DNA from: Jiella marina
GTDB taxonomy: Bacteria > Pseudomonadota > Alphaproteobacteria > Rhizobiales > Rhizobiaceae
Direction: 5' to 3'
Assembly: GCF_024359545.1 (NCBI RefSeq)
Contig: NZ_JAKQZG010000013.1
Coordinates: forward strand, 62,001 to 126,000
Length of the DNA stretch: 64,000 nt
Part shown: positions 48,364 to 56,699 of the stretch, piece by piece
Numbering within the stretch: position 1 is the first letter of the stretch
How the letters are laid out: each line of letters opens with the position of its first letter
Program-made: the position numbers and the translations under genes
The notes under the pieces: generated by a model
What the model saw: only the letters and a program-made list of their open reading frames with translations
Told to the model about the DNA's origin: nothing
The model's database searches: none

Positions 48364-49914
48364 ATGGGCACGGCTGCAGATAGGCTGACTGAGTTCTGGG
48401 GTGGCTTCGAGGGCGGCCGCCACTGGATCCACCCCGCCGACGAGGCCATCCTTCGGCAGGACCGCTACGATGCCCGCGTCCGCTGGGACGCCCCGGAGAA
48501 CCAAACCGACGCCGTTGACGAGTTCCGCCGCGAGCGGTCCCGCCTCCAAGCCTCGCTGATCCCGCAGCCATATATCGGCGACCTGCGCCGCGCGGACATC
48601 GTCCTGTGCCTCTTGAACCCCGGCCTCGACCCCGGCAACTGGCTCGACGAGGGCAGCCGGACAGTGACGCGTGCCCTGAAGCTTTCGGGACTGCATCAAG
48701 CACCTCTCGCGTCACCGTTCTGGTGCGTCGATCCCGAGATCGCGAACACGGGCGCCTTCCGATGGTGGTGGCCGAAATTTGCCGCCCTTGCCGACGGGCT
48801 GGTTGCCGACGGCTGGTCGTTCGACGAAGCAATGTCGTCCCTTGCGCAGCGCGTCGCCTGCGTGGAGATCGTCGCTTACCACTCGCGGAGATCCAACCTC
48901 ATCAGTGACGACCTCATCGCCGCGCTGCCGTCGTCCCAGCTCGCGATCGAGTTCGTCCGGGAACGGGCGACCGAGGGCGCGCAGGTCATCTTGTTCCGCA
49001 GCCACGCCGGCTGGGGCCTCGCCGACGACGGCGACCGCGTCCGCCTGGTGACCGACTCCCAGCGGTCCATCAACGTCGGACCGGACACCCAGGCCGGCGG
49101 GATCATCCGGCGGAGGATGAACCCCGACCTCGCGGCGCTCGCCCCGTTCGCCGACGCCTTCGCGGCGCCCGGCTTCTTCTTCGGCGAGTGGGCCGGCGGG
49201 CAACCGATGGAAGGCGGCGCGGTGCAGATGCCGTTCTTTTCGATGTCGGATCCTGCGCAAGCCTTCGTCACCGCTGCATACGATGGCGGGTGGGTGCCGT
49301 CGGACTTCTCGTGGACGGACTGGCACGGCGCGAAGGAGGCAACCCGCCTCCAGCGCGAGCCCGGCGCGGTGGAGGCGGCGAGCGTCCGTCAGCTTGCCAA
49401 GCTTCTGACGACGCTGATCCGGGGCGACCGGTTCTCGGAAGGCACGCTCGCGTCCGCGTTCGAGAGCGGGCTTCTCCCCCGCATCCTCCGCCGGGTCGCG
49501 GAGCTGGCCAATCTGACCGGGTATCAGCCCATGGAGCTACCGGACCCCTGGTTCACCCTGACCGTCCATGACGGGGCGTCGCTCGAGCTGCCCGGCATCT
49601 ACGAGTGGGTCATCCAGGGCGTCGGCAGCTACATCGGCCGCTACACGCGCGGCACCCGCCCGACCCGTCAGTATACCCAGAACGTCCGCAACCTGCTCGC
49701 CGGGCGGGGATACCGCGCAGGGAACGCTGCCGGGTTCAGGCGCATCCATGTCGCGCTGGCGGACGCGGTGCGGGCTGGACGGGGCATCGAGTTGCACATT
49801 CTCGAGAACCCGGCGGCGGGGAACATCGGTGCGCGGGAAATGGCGCTGATCGCGGAGCGTGGGACGTTGAACGGCACGGGGCAGCCGGGCGGGGACGGCG
49901 CGCCGCCCGAGTAA
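48364..49914 (+). CDS. Three-domain fusion: UDG-like + DUF6508 + GIY-YIG nuclease
   Basis: The 516-residue protein has three parts. Residues 1-260 resemble a uracil-DNA-glycosylase-like family: ADIVLCLLNPGLDPGNW, FRWWWPKF, EIVAYHSRRSNL and VILFRSHAGWGL. Residues about 285-390 match DUF6508: QMPFFSMSDPAQAFVTAAYD and IRGDRFSEGTLASAFESGLL. Residues about 405-500 are a GIY-YIG endonuclease domain: LPGIYEWVIQGVGSYIGRYT, a central Arg region and HILENPAAGNIGAREMALIA, with the late catalytic Glu. The ATG at 48364 has GGGGAGGA seven bases upstream. It is intact among decayed phage genes. Confidence 0.7.
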   Translation: MGTAADRLTEFWGGFEGGRHWIHPADEAILRQDRYDARVRWDAPENQTDAVDEFRRERSRLQASLIPQPYIGDLRRADIVLCLLNPGLDPGNWLDEGSRTVTRALKLSGLHQAPLASPFWCVDPEIANTGAFRWWWPKFAALADGLVADGWSFDEAMSSLAQRVACVEIVAYHSRRSNLISDDLIAALPSSQLAIEFVRERATEGAQVILFRSHAGWGLADDGDRVRLVTDSQRSINVGPDTQAGGIIRRRMNPDLAALAPFADAFAAPGFFFGEWAGGQPMEGGAVQMPFFSMSDPAQAFVTAAYDGGWVPSDFSWTDWHGAKEATRLQREPGAVEAASVRQLAKLLTTLIRGDRFSEGTLASAFESGLLPRILRRVAELANLTGYQPMELPDPWFTLTVHDGASLELPGIYEWVIQGVGSYIGRYTRGTRPTRQYTQNVRNLLAGRGYRAGNAAGFRRIHVALADAVRAGRGIELHILENPAAGNIGAREMALIAERGTLNGTGQPGGDGAPPE

Positions 49915-50043
49915 GGGATCAACGGCGGCCGCGCAAATCCGCCGTCAACAATCTGGGAATCGCCCTCCCAACATCATCATGCCTGCCGTCGAAAGTTGCG
50001 GCCAAACCTGCCGGAGTCCTTGCAACAAAAGGAGTCGGGCAGG

Positions 50044-50394
50044 ATGCCGAGGCGGCCGCGCAACAGCGCCGGGGTGATGATTGAGAGCGGCGATGAGACG
50101 ACGCCGCGCGGTGAGAGCGCCTCCAACCGCGTGAAGTCGCTCGCCGCCATCGCGTTGATGCTTGACCGCGACCGGAACACGATCGCGAAATGGCTGGAAC
50201 AGGGCTGCCCGGCCATCCAGCGCGGCAACAAGCGACCAGAACTCCGTGGGAGCTGGACATCGCCGACGTGGTGAAGTGGCTCGTCCGCCGGGCCGCCGAG
50301 TCCGAGGCGACGCGGTCGCCGCCGAGCGAGCCGGGCCACATCCCGGAGGACGAAGCCAAACGCCGTCGCGCCGCCACCCTTTCCCCCGGAGACA
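50044..50394 (+). pseudogene. Phage terminase small subunit (Nu1-like), frameshifted and truncated
   Basis: Frame 1 gives LAAIALMLDRDRNTIAKWLE and QGCPAIQRGNK, the Nu1-type helix-turn-helix. Near 50,235 the reading moves to the next frame, which continues PWELDIADVVKWLVRRAAES and EDEAKRRRA. Together these match a lambda Nu1-like DNA-packaging protein. The expected C-terminal helices and the large terminase subunit gene are missing, and the frame runs straight into the decoration-protein remnant, so a deletion is likely. Confidence 0.65.
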
Positions 50395-50400
50395 TCCCAC

Positions 50401-50764
50401 ATGGCCGACTGGCTCACCCCCACATCCCGGACGAAGTCTTCATCCTGTCGGAGGCCAACGGCTTCCGCTCGCGCGGCACCGCGTGCTGAAGGCCGGCGCC
50501 GACTACCAAGCCGGCACCGTGCTCGAGTCCGAGGAAGTCGACGGCGACCCTACCGGGTTCGCGGTTCCGTACGTCGGCGCCGAGACCGCCGTCATCCTGT
50601 GCCGCCACGTCGACGCGACGGACGCCGCCCCGCTGGTGGGGGTCGAGGCTGCGGTCATCGATAGCGACGAGGTCAAGCGGTTCGAGCTCACGCTACCGAC
50701 CGTCCCAGCGGCCGCCGCTTCCGCCATCGCGGCACTCGCCGTGAACGGCATTAAGGCCCGCTGA
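50401..50764 (+). pseudogene. Head decoration protein (lambda gpD-like), twice frameshifted
   Basis: The ATG at 50401 starts MADWLTP. A shift in the C-run near 50,419 leads to HIPDEVFILSEANGFRSRGT, the characteristic gpD-family N-terminus. A second shift near 50,482 leads to VLKAGADYQAGTVLESEEVD and ends ASAIAALAVNGIKAR at 50764. Joined, they give a near full-length decoration protein. Two shifts make it non-functional unless the sequence contains errors. Confidence 0.7.
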
Positions 50765-50800
50765 GCGCGGTCCTCCCCACATCCCTTGGAGACGCACACC

Positions 50801-51150
<350 letters not shown>

Positions 51151-52080
51151 GGCGTGGTCCTGCAAGAAGGCGCACACCGTCAAGGCGAAAGCCTTCTGCA
51201 CGAAGACGACGGGGGCGTCGTGCTGTGGGAGCGAGCCGAGAAAGACGTCCCTCTCGATGCGCGGCGGTCTAGCTACGTCGATACCGACCGGGGCGCGCGA
51301 ACGGTGAACTGCGCGCTGCACATGCTGGAGCGCGAAGCCCTCCTACAGGCACAGTGCGTGCGCTTCAGCGGCGAAATCCCTTGGGAGTTGGCCCGCGAGC
51401 TCACGGTGGACGACGAGATCCGGGTCGCGGGCCGCTACATCTCGGGCGCCGCGCCGGTCGGGAAAATCATGGACCTAGAGCTGTCCGCCGACGGGGACGG
51501 CAACCGTGTCGCGAGCTTCACCACCGGCTGCGTGCCGGGCGACGGCGATCCCGCCCGATGACGAGTTCGATGAGGTGACGGGCGCCCTCGTCTACAAGGT
51601 GACGGGCAAGTCGGCTTCGACGCCCGTCAACGCGATGTCCCTTCGGATTGCGACGCCGCGCGTGTTCGAGTGGTCGAACCAAGCGGCGTCGCAGCTCGCC
51701 GCGATGTTCGTCGCCGACGACCCGGAGAAGGAGTTGGCAACGCGGGTGACGCAGCTTGTCGTCGGCTACGACGCCTTGCGACAGGAGGACCTGCTTTCAA
51801 GGAGGCTGCGGGTTACGTGCCGGCCGTTGGCGCTGCCGAGGCAGATCGACTTGGAGTCCGAGGCATGAGCAGCTCGTCCACCCGTCAGCTCGTCCGCGCG
51901 CTCAAGAAGGCGACCCGGCCCATCAGCACCCGCGTCCTGCGGGCGGCGGATATCCGCGCGGGTCGCGGGGAGAGCGCGCAGGAGTTCACCGTCATCGGAG
52001 CGCGCCGGGCACCAAGATCGATGTGTCGGCGGCGTTCGTCAGCGTGTCGGTGCCGGATGCGGAGCCGAATGAAGACGTAC
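51151..52080 (+). pseudogene. Remnants of a phage tail or tail-tip gene
   Basis: Three consecutive pieces lie in shifting frames. The first reads VNCALHMLEREALLQAQCVR and VDDEIRVAGRYISGAAPVGK to 51561. The second reads VFEWSNQAASQLAAMFVADD to 51868. The third reads RQLVRALKKATRPISTRVLR and ends KIDVSAAFVSVSVPDAEPNE at about 52,090. The first and last have the flavour of phage tail-tip proteins (APGTKIxVxAxFVS is a common C-terminus), but the identification is tentative. No intact ORF covers the region. Confidence 0.5.
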
Positions 52081-52087
52081 CTTCCGG

Positions 52088-53167
52088 TTAGGCTTCCTCG
52101 GCTATCCGTCCGGTTAGCCTCTCAAGGGCGAGCTGAAGCATCCGGTCATCGAACAGACGCTGCTTACGCTCGCCAGCTTCGATCCCGCCCGCCCAGTTGC
52201 GAAGACCTTCCCGCACCGCAGGAACGTTGGCCTCAGCCCCGTGATCGAGGAGCCAATCGATCGTCCCTAGCAGCTCCATACCCAAGGGGGACTCGAAGCC
52301 ATCAATGGTGTCCGATGTTGCGTGTAGGGCTGCCAGATAGGGACGAGCGTCTGCCGACTTCAAGTAGGCTGCAACGTGGTCGCGCTTACTGTCCTCAAAC
52401 CATACAATATCCAAGGGTCCAGCATCAGCAATCCGCCGCTCGCAGTGCAGGTAGCTACCGTCCAAACTGTTCAGCAGGTGTTGCAGGTTCTGCGCATAGG
52501 GGCCATACCGCTCCGCCTTGTAGGCTAGCTTCAACGGACTATCTACCCCAGTCGCTTTCACATTTCGATCAAGCAAGTAGGTCAGTTTCTGGATTTCCAG
52601 CATTGTGCATTCGATGCCTAAGATCCAATACCGACGCACCAACTCTGCAACCAGAGCACGCGCAGGAGTGAGTTTCTCGACGCCCTCTCGTTTGGCGACG
52701 TTCTGATAGACATCAGTCGGCTCGTAGACGATCACATCAACATCAATCAAATCACCCAGAGCCTGCTCGATACGCGGCCTCACTTCCCGCCAGTCCAAGC
52801 CCCCGTTTCCGCTGCCGAGTGGCGGCAGAGCAATCGACCGTACGCCGTTCGCAATCACGAACCGCTTGAGATCTTCCAATCCTTGATCGATCCACTCGAT
52901 TTTCGACGGGTTTCGCCAATGCTTTTTGGTGGGGAAATTGACGATCCAGCGTGGTCCGCCGACCCAGTCGGTTCGCTCTGTAACGAAGATCTGGCCGACC
53001 TTGATTTCTTCGTTCTTGCAGGCTGCAGCATAAGCCCGAAAATTAGCCGGGAACGCCTCCTTGAACATGAGGGCAATGCCTTTTCCCATCACGCCCACAG
53101 TGTTGACCGTGTTGACGAGGGCTTCAGCACCCGAGTTGAGTAGATTGCCTGAAACAAATCTAATCAT
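52088..53167 (-). CDS. darG: DarG macrodomain antitoxin (ADP-ribosyl-DNA hydrolase)
   Basis: The 359-residue protein has an N-terminal macrodomain (residues 1 to about 155) with the ADP-ribose-binding segments ALVNTVNTVGVMGKGIALMF and ALPPLGSGNGGLDW. It also has a C-terminal DarG-specific domain (LEIQKLTYLLDRNVKATGVD, AYKAERYGPYAQNLQHLLNS) that in this family binds and blocks DarT. It removes ADP-ribose from thymidine in DNA. Its ATG overlaps the darT stop by one base (TGATG), the standard darT-darG layout. It is intact, and the pair looks poorer in GC than its surroundings by eye. Confidence 0.92.
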   Translation of the reverse strand: MIRFVSGNLLNSGAEALVNTVNTVGVMGKGIALMFKEAFPANFRAYAAACKNEEIKVGQIFVTERTDWVGGPRWIVNFPTKKHWRNPSKIEWIDQGLEDLKRFVIANGVRSIALPPLGSGNGGLDWREVRPRIEQALGDLIDVDVIVYEPTDVYQNVAKREGVEKLTPARALVAELVRRYWILGIECTMLEIQKLTYLLDRNVKATGVDSPLKLAYKAERYGPYAQNLQHLLNSLDGSYLHCERRIADAGPLDIVWFEDSKRDHVAAYLKSADARPYLAALHATSDTIDGFESPLGMELLGTIDWLLDHGAEANVPAVREGLRNWAGGIEAGERKQRLFDDRMLQLALERLTGRIAEEA

Positions 53168-53805
53168 CAGAAGTAGTATTTCCGCTGTGCGATGACCCGC
53201 ATATTTAACCCCCGGCGCTCGGTCTGGCGCTTCACAGAAGCCATGACGGCCTCATTATAGCATGCGATACCCAATAGACCAGCACACGGAAGCGACCTGT
53301 GGACAAGTGCTTCTGCTTGATATCGCTCGAACTTGCCGGGATCCTCCGCATTTCTCTTGAAGTCCTTCGCCCGCAATATTGCCCAGTCTATTTCATTCAA
53401 CCTTTGCATGTCCGTATAGAATCTTGCAGCCTGTAGATATGCATGCCGATCCGTGAAGACGATTGGTAACCCAGCTTCATTAAGCTTGTGTAGCGACGAG
53501 ACGAGAACGACGATCTCCTCATTGGCCCTCTTCCGGATCCCGCCATATCCAGTTTTGATGTTGAGCATCATCGGAGAGAATGGGGTGAAGTAGAACGGTA
53601 CGTAGTCGCCCAGCGTGCCGTTTGGATGACACGGAACCGGGTGATTGGTTCGCCTATCGATCAGCTCGAGGTTGCCGATAGCGACGTAGTTTGGGTCCGA
53701 GACGTGGGCCTTCTTGCAGTGCAGGCCGTTGTCCAAAATCCATTCGACATTGTCCCGATGTACGATCCGGAAGATCAGGGCCCTCTCTGCCGTCAAATCA
53801 GCCAT
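53167..53805 (-). CDS. darT: DarT DNA ADP-ribosyltransferase toxin
   Basis: The 212-residue protein matches the DarT family (DUF4433): an NAD-binding N-terminus RIVHRDNVEWILDNGLHCK, the signature DYVPFYFTPFSPMMLNIKTG, and the catalytic glutamate in YQAEALVHRSLPCAGLLGIA. It ADP-ribosylates thymidine in single-stranded DNA and blocks replication. DarTG systems defend bacteria against phages. All key residues appear present. It is the first gene of the pair. Confidence 0.92.
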   Translation of the reverse strand: MADLTAERALIFRIVHRDNVEWILDNGLHCKKAHVSDPNYVAIGNLELIDRRTNHPVPCHPNGTLGDYVPFYFTPFSPMMLNIKTGYGGIRKRANEEIVVLVSSLHKLNEAGLPIVFTDRHAYLQAARFYTDMQRLNEIDWAILRAKDFKRNAEDPGKFERYQAEALVHRSLPCAGLLGIACYNEAVMASVKRQTERRGLNMRVIAQRKYYF

Positions 53806-53944
53806 ACATCCACCATCCGAGCACCCGTCGAACGCAACATGCGGACATCTTGTTGATGGCTAGCGCCAGCGTAGATGTCCGGATGTCCTATCGTCCTTGT
53901 CCATGGGAGGATGGGCTACCACGCCAGTTCAAGTGACTCCAGAA

Positions 53945-54157
53945 TTACCTGACGACACTCAGTAGCGGCCGCCCCGCCCTCGTCGCCGCCCGCTCCAAAT
54001 CCTCGGCGGCCTCGGCAAGCCGACGCATCGCCGACGCGAGCGCCGGGTCGCGGTTGTCCCGGTGCAGGATTTCGGCCATCGCCTGGGCGTCGTAGGTGGA
54101 TCCGAGCAGCTCGGCCAGCTTGTCCTTTGCGCGCTGATGGGCAACACTTTTTGGCAT
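53945..54157 (-). CDS. Small hypothetical protein (70 aa)
   Basis: The protein starts MPKSVAHQRAKDKLAELLGS and is helical and charged, ending AATRAGRPLLSVVR. It includes AMAEILHRDNRDPALASAMR. No family is recognised. It lies between darT and the lysis cassette and is read against the lysis genes. Confidence 0.45.
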   Translation of the reverse strand: MPKSVAHQRAKDKLAELLGSTYDAQAMAEILHRDNRDPALASAMRRLAEAAEDLERAATRAGRPLLSVVR

Positions 54158-54264
54158 CCGGACCTCGAAAGTTGCGGCGCAACCGCGCCTGGTGATGGGG
54201 AACGCGCCCCGGCGCTGACCGATCGCCTCACCAAGCCGAGCGCCCGGCCGGTGCCCGGCTCGCG

Positions 54265-54687
54265 GTGGACGGCGACTTCGGCCCGAACGTGAAGCGCGCG
54301 GTGGTCGCCTACCAGAAGGCGCACGGCGCGAAGGCGGACGGCGTCGTGGGGCCGGAGACGTGGAGCCACTTGGAGAAGCAGCTCCCGGGAGAGCGCGAGA
54401 ACCTCGGCAAGACGCCCGTTGCCGAGCTGCCCAACGTCGGCAAGGTCGCCACCGCCACGGCCGCCGCCGTCTCGCTCGGCCAGGCGAAGGCGCAGCTCGA
54501 GGCGGCTGCCGCTCAGGTCGGTGGCCTCGCCGGTCAGGTCGCCGGCATCCCGAGGCTCGCCGACGCCGCGGAGGCGCTGGCATCCGGCGTGGTCGCCGTC
54601 GCCGGCCTCGTGGGCGTCGCCGCGCTGCCCTATGCCGGCTACGAGTGGCTCCGGTCGCGCCGGACGTACGAAGGTGTCGCCGCATGA
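54265..54687 (+). CDS. Peptidoglycan-binding fragment of a phage endolysin
   Basis: The 140-residue ORF opens at GTG with DGDFGPNVKRAVVAYQKAHG and VVGPETWSHLE, a peptidoglycan-binding domain of the PF01471 type. A long helical, Ala-rich linker and a C-terminal membrane-like segment follow (GVVAVAGLVGVAALPYAGYE). Muramidases of phages often have such a domain after a catalytic one. No catalytic part is readable upstream in any frame, so the endolysin is truncated. It overlaps the next gene by four bases (ATGA). Confidence 0.6.
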   Translation: MDGDFGPNVKRAVVAYQKAHGAKADGVVGPETWSHLEKQLPGERENLGKTPVAELPNVGKVATATAAAVSLGQAKAQLEAAAAQVGGLAGQVAGIPRLADAAEALASGVVAVAGLVGVAALPYAGYEWLRSRRTYEGVAA

Positions 54688-54941
54688 CCACCGTCCTCGC
54701 CTGGTTCGCCGGCACCCGCGTGGGCCACTGGCTGGCCGCCGCCGGGGCGGGCGCCCTCGTCGCCCTCGGCATCGTCGCCCGCGTGTACGGCGCCGGGCAG
54801 CGCGCCGAGGAGTCTCGGCAGACGCGAGACTCCCTCGACGCCCTGCGCGAAAGGAACCGGACCGATGACCAGGTTGACGCTCTCAGTGCTCGCGCTCGCC
54901 GCGATGAGTTCGCTGGCTGGGTGCGCGACGACCGCGCCTAG
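54684..54941 (+). CDS. Rz-like inner-membrane spanin
   Basis: The 85-residue protein begins MTTVLAWFAGTRVGHWLAAA, has one membrane segment to about residue 36, and a charged helical periplasmic part with coiled-coil character (AEESRQTRDSLDALRERNRT). This is the plan of an i-spanin (Rz). The lipoprotein Rz1 gene is nested in another frame at its 3' part, as in lambda. It follows the endolysin fragment directly. Confidence 0.6.
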   Translation: MTTVLAWFAGTRVGHWLAAAGAGALVALGIVARVYGAGQRAEESRQTRDSLDALRERNRTDDQVDALSARARRDEFAGWVRDDRA

Positions 54942-55081
54942 CTCCGGCTGCGACGGCTGGCGCGCGATCCGGCCGACGGCGGCCGACGGCGGCCGACGTC
55001 GCGAGCACGTCGGACGAGCTCGTGCGGCAGGTCGTCGAGCACAATCGGCACGGCGCCGCGCGGTGCGGATGGCGGGCTTGA
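54865..55081 (+). pseudogene. Rz1-like spanin lipoprotein with a 10-bp duplication frameshift
   Basis: The ATG at 54865 lies inside the Rz gene. It encodes a lipoprotein signal MTRLTLSVLALAAMSSLAGC with the lipobox LAGC at residue 20, then ATTAPSSGCDGWRAIRPTAA. A tandem 10-bp copy then shifts the frame. Removing one copy gives DVASTSDELVRQVVEHNRHG and a stop at 55081, a normal Rz1-type tail. As it stands, the protein runs into an Arg-rich tail ending at 55104. Confidence 0.65.
54971..54990 (+). repeat. 10-bp tandem duplication in Rz1
   Basis: CCGACGGCGG occurs twice in tandem (54971-54980 and 54981-54990). The extra copy is exactly what breaks the Rz1 reading frame. Confidence 0.9.
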
Positions 55082-55116
55082 AACAAAGAGGCCCCGGCGA
55101 GTGATGCCGGGACCTC
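55081..55116 (-). terminator. Terminator of the 245-aa gene
   Basis: On the minus strand, an 11-bp stem with one mismatch (55116-55106 with 55098-55088) and a 7-base loop is followed by TTTGTTT. It ends the transcript of the gene at 55123-55860. Confidence 0.75.
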
Positions 55117-55122
55117 CATTGT

Positions 55123-55860
55123 TCAGCGACGCGCCATCGCATTGGCGACGATCCGGTTGAGATGCTCCAGGTCGAACTCGCATTCCTCCATCCAGTGGAA
55201 GATCGCGTCGTTGGCGCCCTGCCAGTCCAGGACCCCAAGCGGAGCCGCCCGAAAGGCCGTGGAGCCGTGCCAGTTCTCCTGCGCCCACCGGGAGAAGTCG
55301 TACTGGTCCTTGAACAACGCCCGCCCACGCTCGTCGGCGAGGATCATCAGGCTGAGCCAGCCAAAGTCGTCCATCCACTCGCGAAGCAAGCCGATGTCCA
55401 CGTCCTCGGCTTCCCGGCGCGCGTCCTCGATAGCGCGCTCGCGGGCCTCGAGTTCGTCCGCGACATCCTCGGCTCCAGACACCTCTCCCTCGACCAGCGT
55501 GGCGCCGAAGCGCTCTGCGATCGCCTCCAGCGTCGGCTTTTGGGTCGCGACCGTGCGCTCGATCAGCGCGTCGAGGGCCGTGCCCCCCGTGATGTTGTTG
55601 GCGATGCCCGCGTCCGTCACGACCTTTCGGAACTCGGCGAACTGCTTCTTCGGCAGCGTCAGGTTCTGATAGAGCCAGCGGGCGACGTCGGCGGCTTGGG
55701 CGCCCTTGATGAGGCCGCAGACCATCTGGCTGGGCGGCTCCTGCCCCTTGCGGATCGCCGACGGCAAGCTGCGGAACCGCTCAGCGGCGACCGCCGCCAT
55801 GCGGTCCAGCGTCTCAGTGTCGAGGTGTGCCTTCGGCGTGAACTTCAAGATCTTGGCCAT
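55123..55860 (-). CDS. Hypothetical protein (245 aa)
   Basis: The protein begins MAKILKFTPKAHLDTETLDR. It has a helical N-terminal half, with VCGLIKGAQAADVARWLYQN and KKQFAEFRKVVTDAGIANN, and an acidic helical centre DELEARERAIEDARREAEDV. The C-terminal part has aromatic residues in WLSLMILADERGRALFKDQY. No domain is recognised. A homologous short leader ORF lies directly upstream (see 55814-55990). It is intact and has its own terminator. Confidence 0.6.
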   Translation of the reverse strand: MAKILKFTPKAHLDTETLDRMAAVAAERFRSLPSAIRKGQEPPSQMVCGLIKGAQAADVARWLYQNLTLPKKQFAEFRKVVTDAGIANNITGGTALDALIERTVATQKPTLEAIAERFGATLVEGEVSGAEDVADELEARERAIEDARREAEDVDIGLLREWMDDFGWLSLMILADERGRALFKDQYDFSRWAQENWHGSTAFRAAPLGVLDWQGANDAIFHWMEECEFDLEHLNRIVANAMARR

Positions 55861-55990
55861 TCCTGTTTTCCTTCCGTTGAGGTGCTGAGGGGCACCCGAT
55901 TGCCCGCGAGTCGGACGCCGTCGTGCCGCCTATGCGGCGGACCTCGACTGCGTGCTCTGGGCGGAAGGAGAGAATGGCGGCGGGATGCAT
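55814..55990 (-). CDS. Short leader ORF A (58 aa), homologous to leader B
   Basis: From ATG 55990, with AGAAGG nine bases upstream, the frame reads ILSFRPEHAVEVRRIGG, then TTASDSRAIG. It overlaps the start of the 245-aa gene out of frame. The conserved portion matches leader B at 56399-56539 almost residue for residue (LSFRPEH, EVR, IGG, SDSR). At the nucleotide level there are three synonymous changes and several conservative ones, which fits real coding. It could be a small protein or a regulatory leader peptide. Confidence 0.4.
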   Translation of the reverse strand: MHPAAILSFRPEHAVEVRRIGGTTASDSRAIGCPSAPQRKENRNGQDLEVHAEGTPRH

Positions 55991-56020
55991 GATGAGCCTT
56001 CTTAGGGGTTGGGTTGGGCA

Positions 56021-56057
56021 CCGAGGCCCCGGCTGATGGTGCCGGCCGGGGCCTCGG
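56021..56057. repeat. 13-bp perfect hairpin after the 125-aa gene
   Basis: CCGAGGCCCCGGC (56021-56033) pairs with GCCGGGGCCTCGG (56045-56057) around an 11-base loop. It lies just after the stop of the 125-aa minus-strand gene and before leader ORF A. There is no T-tract on the minus strand, so it may be a Rho-dependent stop, an mRNA stabiliser or an attenuator. Confidence 0.6.
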
Positions 56058-56061
56058 TCGT

Positions 56062-56439
56062 TCAGCGGTTCTTCAGGACGAAGTCGACCTGCCAGAGGAC
56101 GTTGACCGTGGTGTGCGAGAGCCAGTGGGAGAGCGTCGACCGGACCACCGATGCCGGCATGCCCTCGATGGGCACCTTCACCTCGGGCGTGACCGCCAGC
56201 ATCTTGTCGATGTTCGCCTCCATGAAGGCGGCGAGGCGCTCGGTGGAGCCGAACGGCTGCGGCTGCGGGCGCGCCTTGAAGACCGTGATGGCGACGATCG
56301 CCAGGCCAGCACCCTCCTCAAGCCAGTCGAGGAGGCGGAGCACCTGCTGGCGCTCCCCTTCGATGCTAGCGGCGCGCGCCGCGCCGTCGTTGTTGTCGTT
56401 ACTGATCATGTTGTCCGCAGTTCCTTCCAAATCGCGCAT
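56062..56439 (-). CDS. Hypothetical protein (125 aa)
   Basis: The protein begins MRDLEGTADNMISNDNNDGA; a second ATG in the same frame at 56409 gives MISNDNNDGAARAASIEGER. It contains a short hydrophobic patch GLAIVAITVFKARP and the C-terminus WLSHTTVNVLWQVDFVLKNR. No family is recognised. A short leader ORF (B) overlaps its start in another frame. Confidence 0.5.
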   Translation of the reverse strand: MRDLEGTADNMISNDNNDGAARAASIEGERQQVLRLLDWLEEGAGLAIVAITVFKARPQPQPFGSTERLAAFMEANIDKMLAVTPEVKVPIEGMPASVVRSTLSHWLSHTTVNVLWQVDFVLKNR

Positions 56440-56539
56440 AGGGGCGCGTGTCCCGCGAGTCCGACGAATTCGAGCCGCCTATCAGGCGGACCTCGGCATC
56501 GTGCTCGGGGCGGAAGGAAAGGAGGGCGGCGGCGGACAT
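56399..56539 (-). CDS. Short leader ORF B (46 aa), homologous to leader A
   Basis: From ATG 56539, with GAGG about nine bases upstream, the frame reads MSAAALLSFRPEHDAEVRLI, then GGSNSSDSRDTRPYARFG, and ends at 56399 within the 125-aa gene. It is homologous to leader A. Both lie immediately before, and overlap, a minus-strand hypothetical gene. Whether they are translated is unknown. Confidence 0.4.
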   Translation of the reverse strand: MSAAALLSFRPEHDAEVRLIGGSNSSDSRDTRPYARFGRNCGQHDQ

Positions 56540-56699
56540 GATGGCCTCGTTGAAGTGGACGGCCTGGATGACAGGAGTCGCCCGGGGGAGTCTAGCCCAG
56601 GCCGAAACGGTGTCGAAACTCGGTTCTCGCGCGCCTTACGTCGTCCCTTGCATTTTAGACGTCCACCATCCTCCGACACCCAGAAGGAGGGACACCCCC

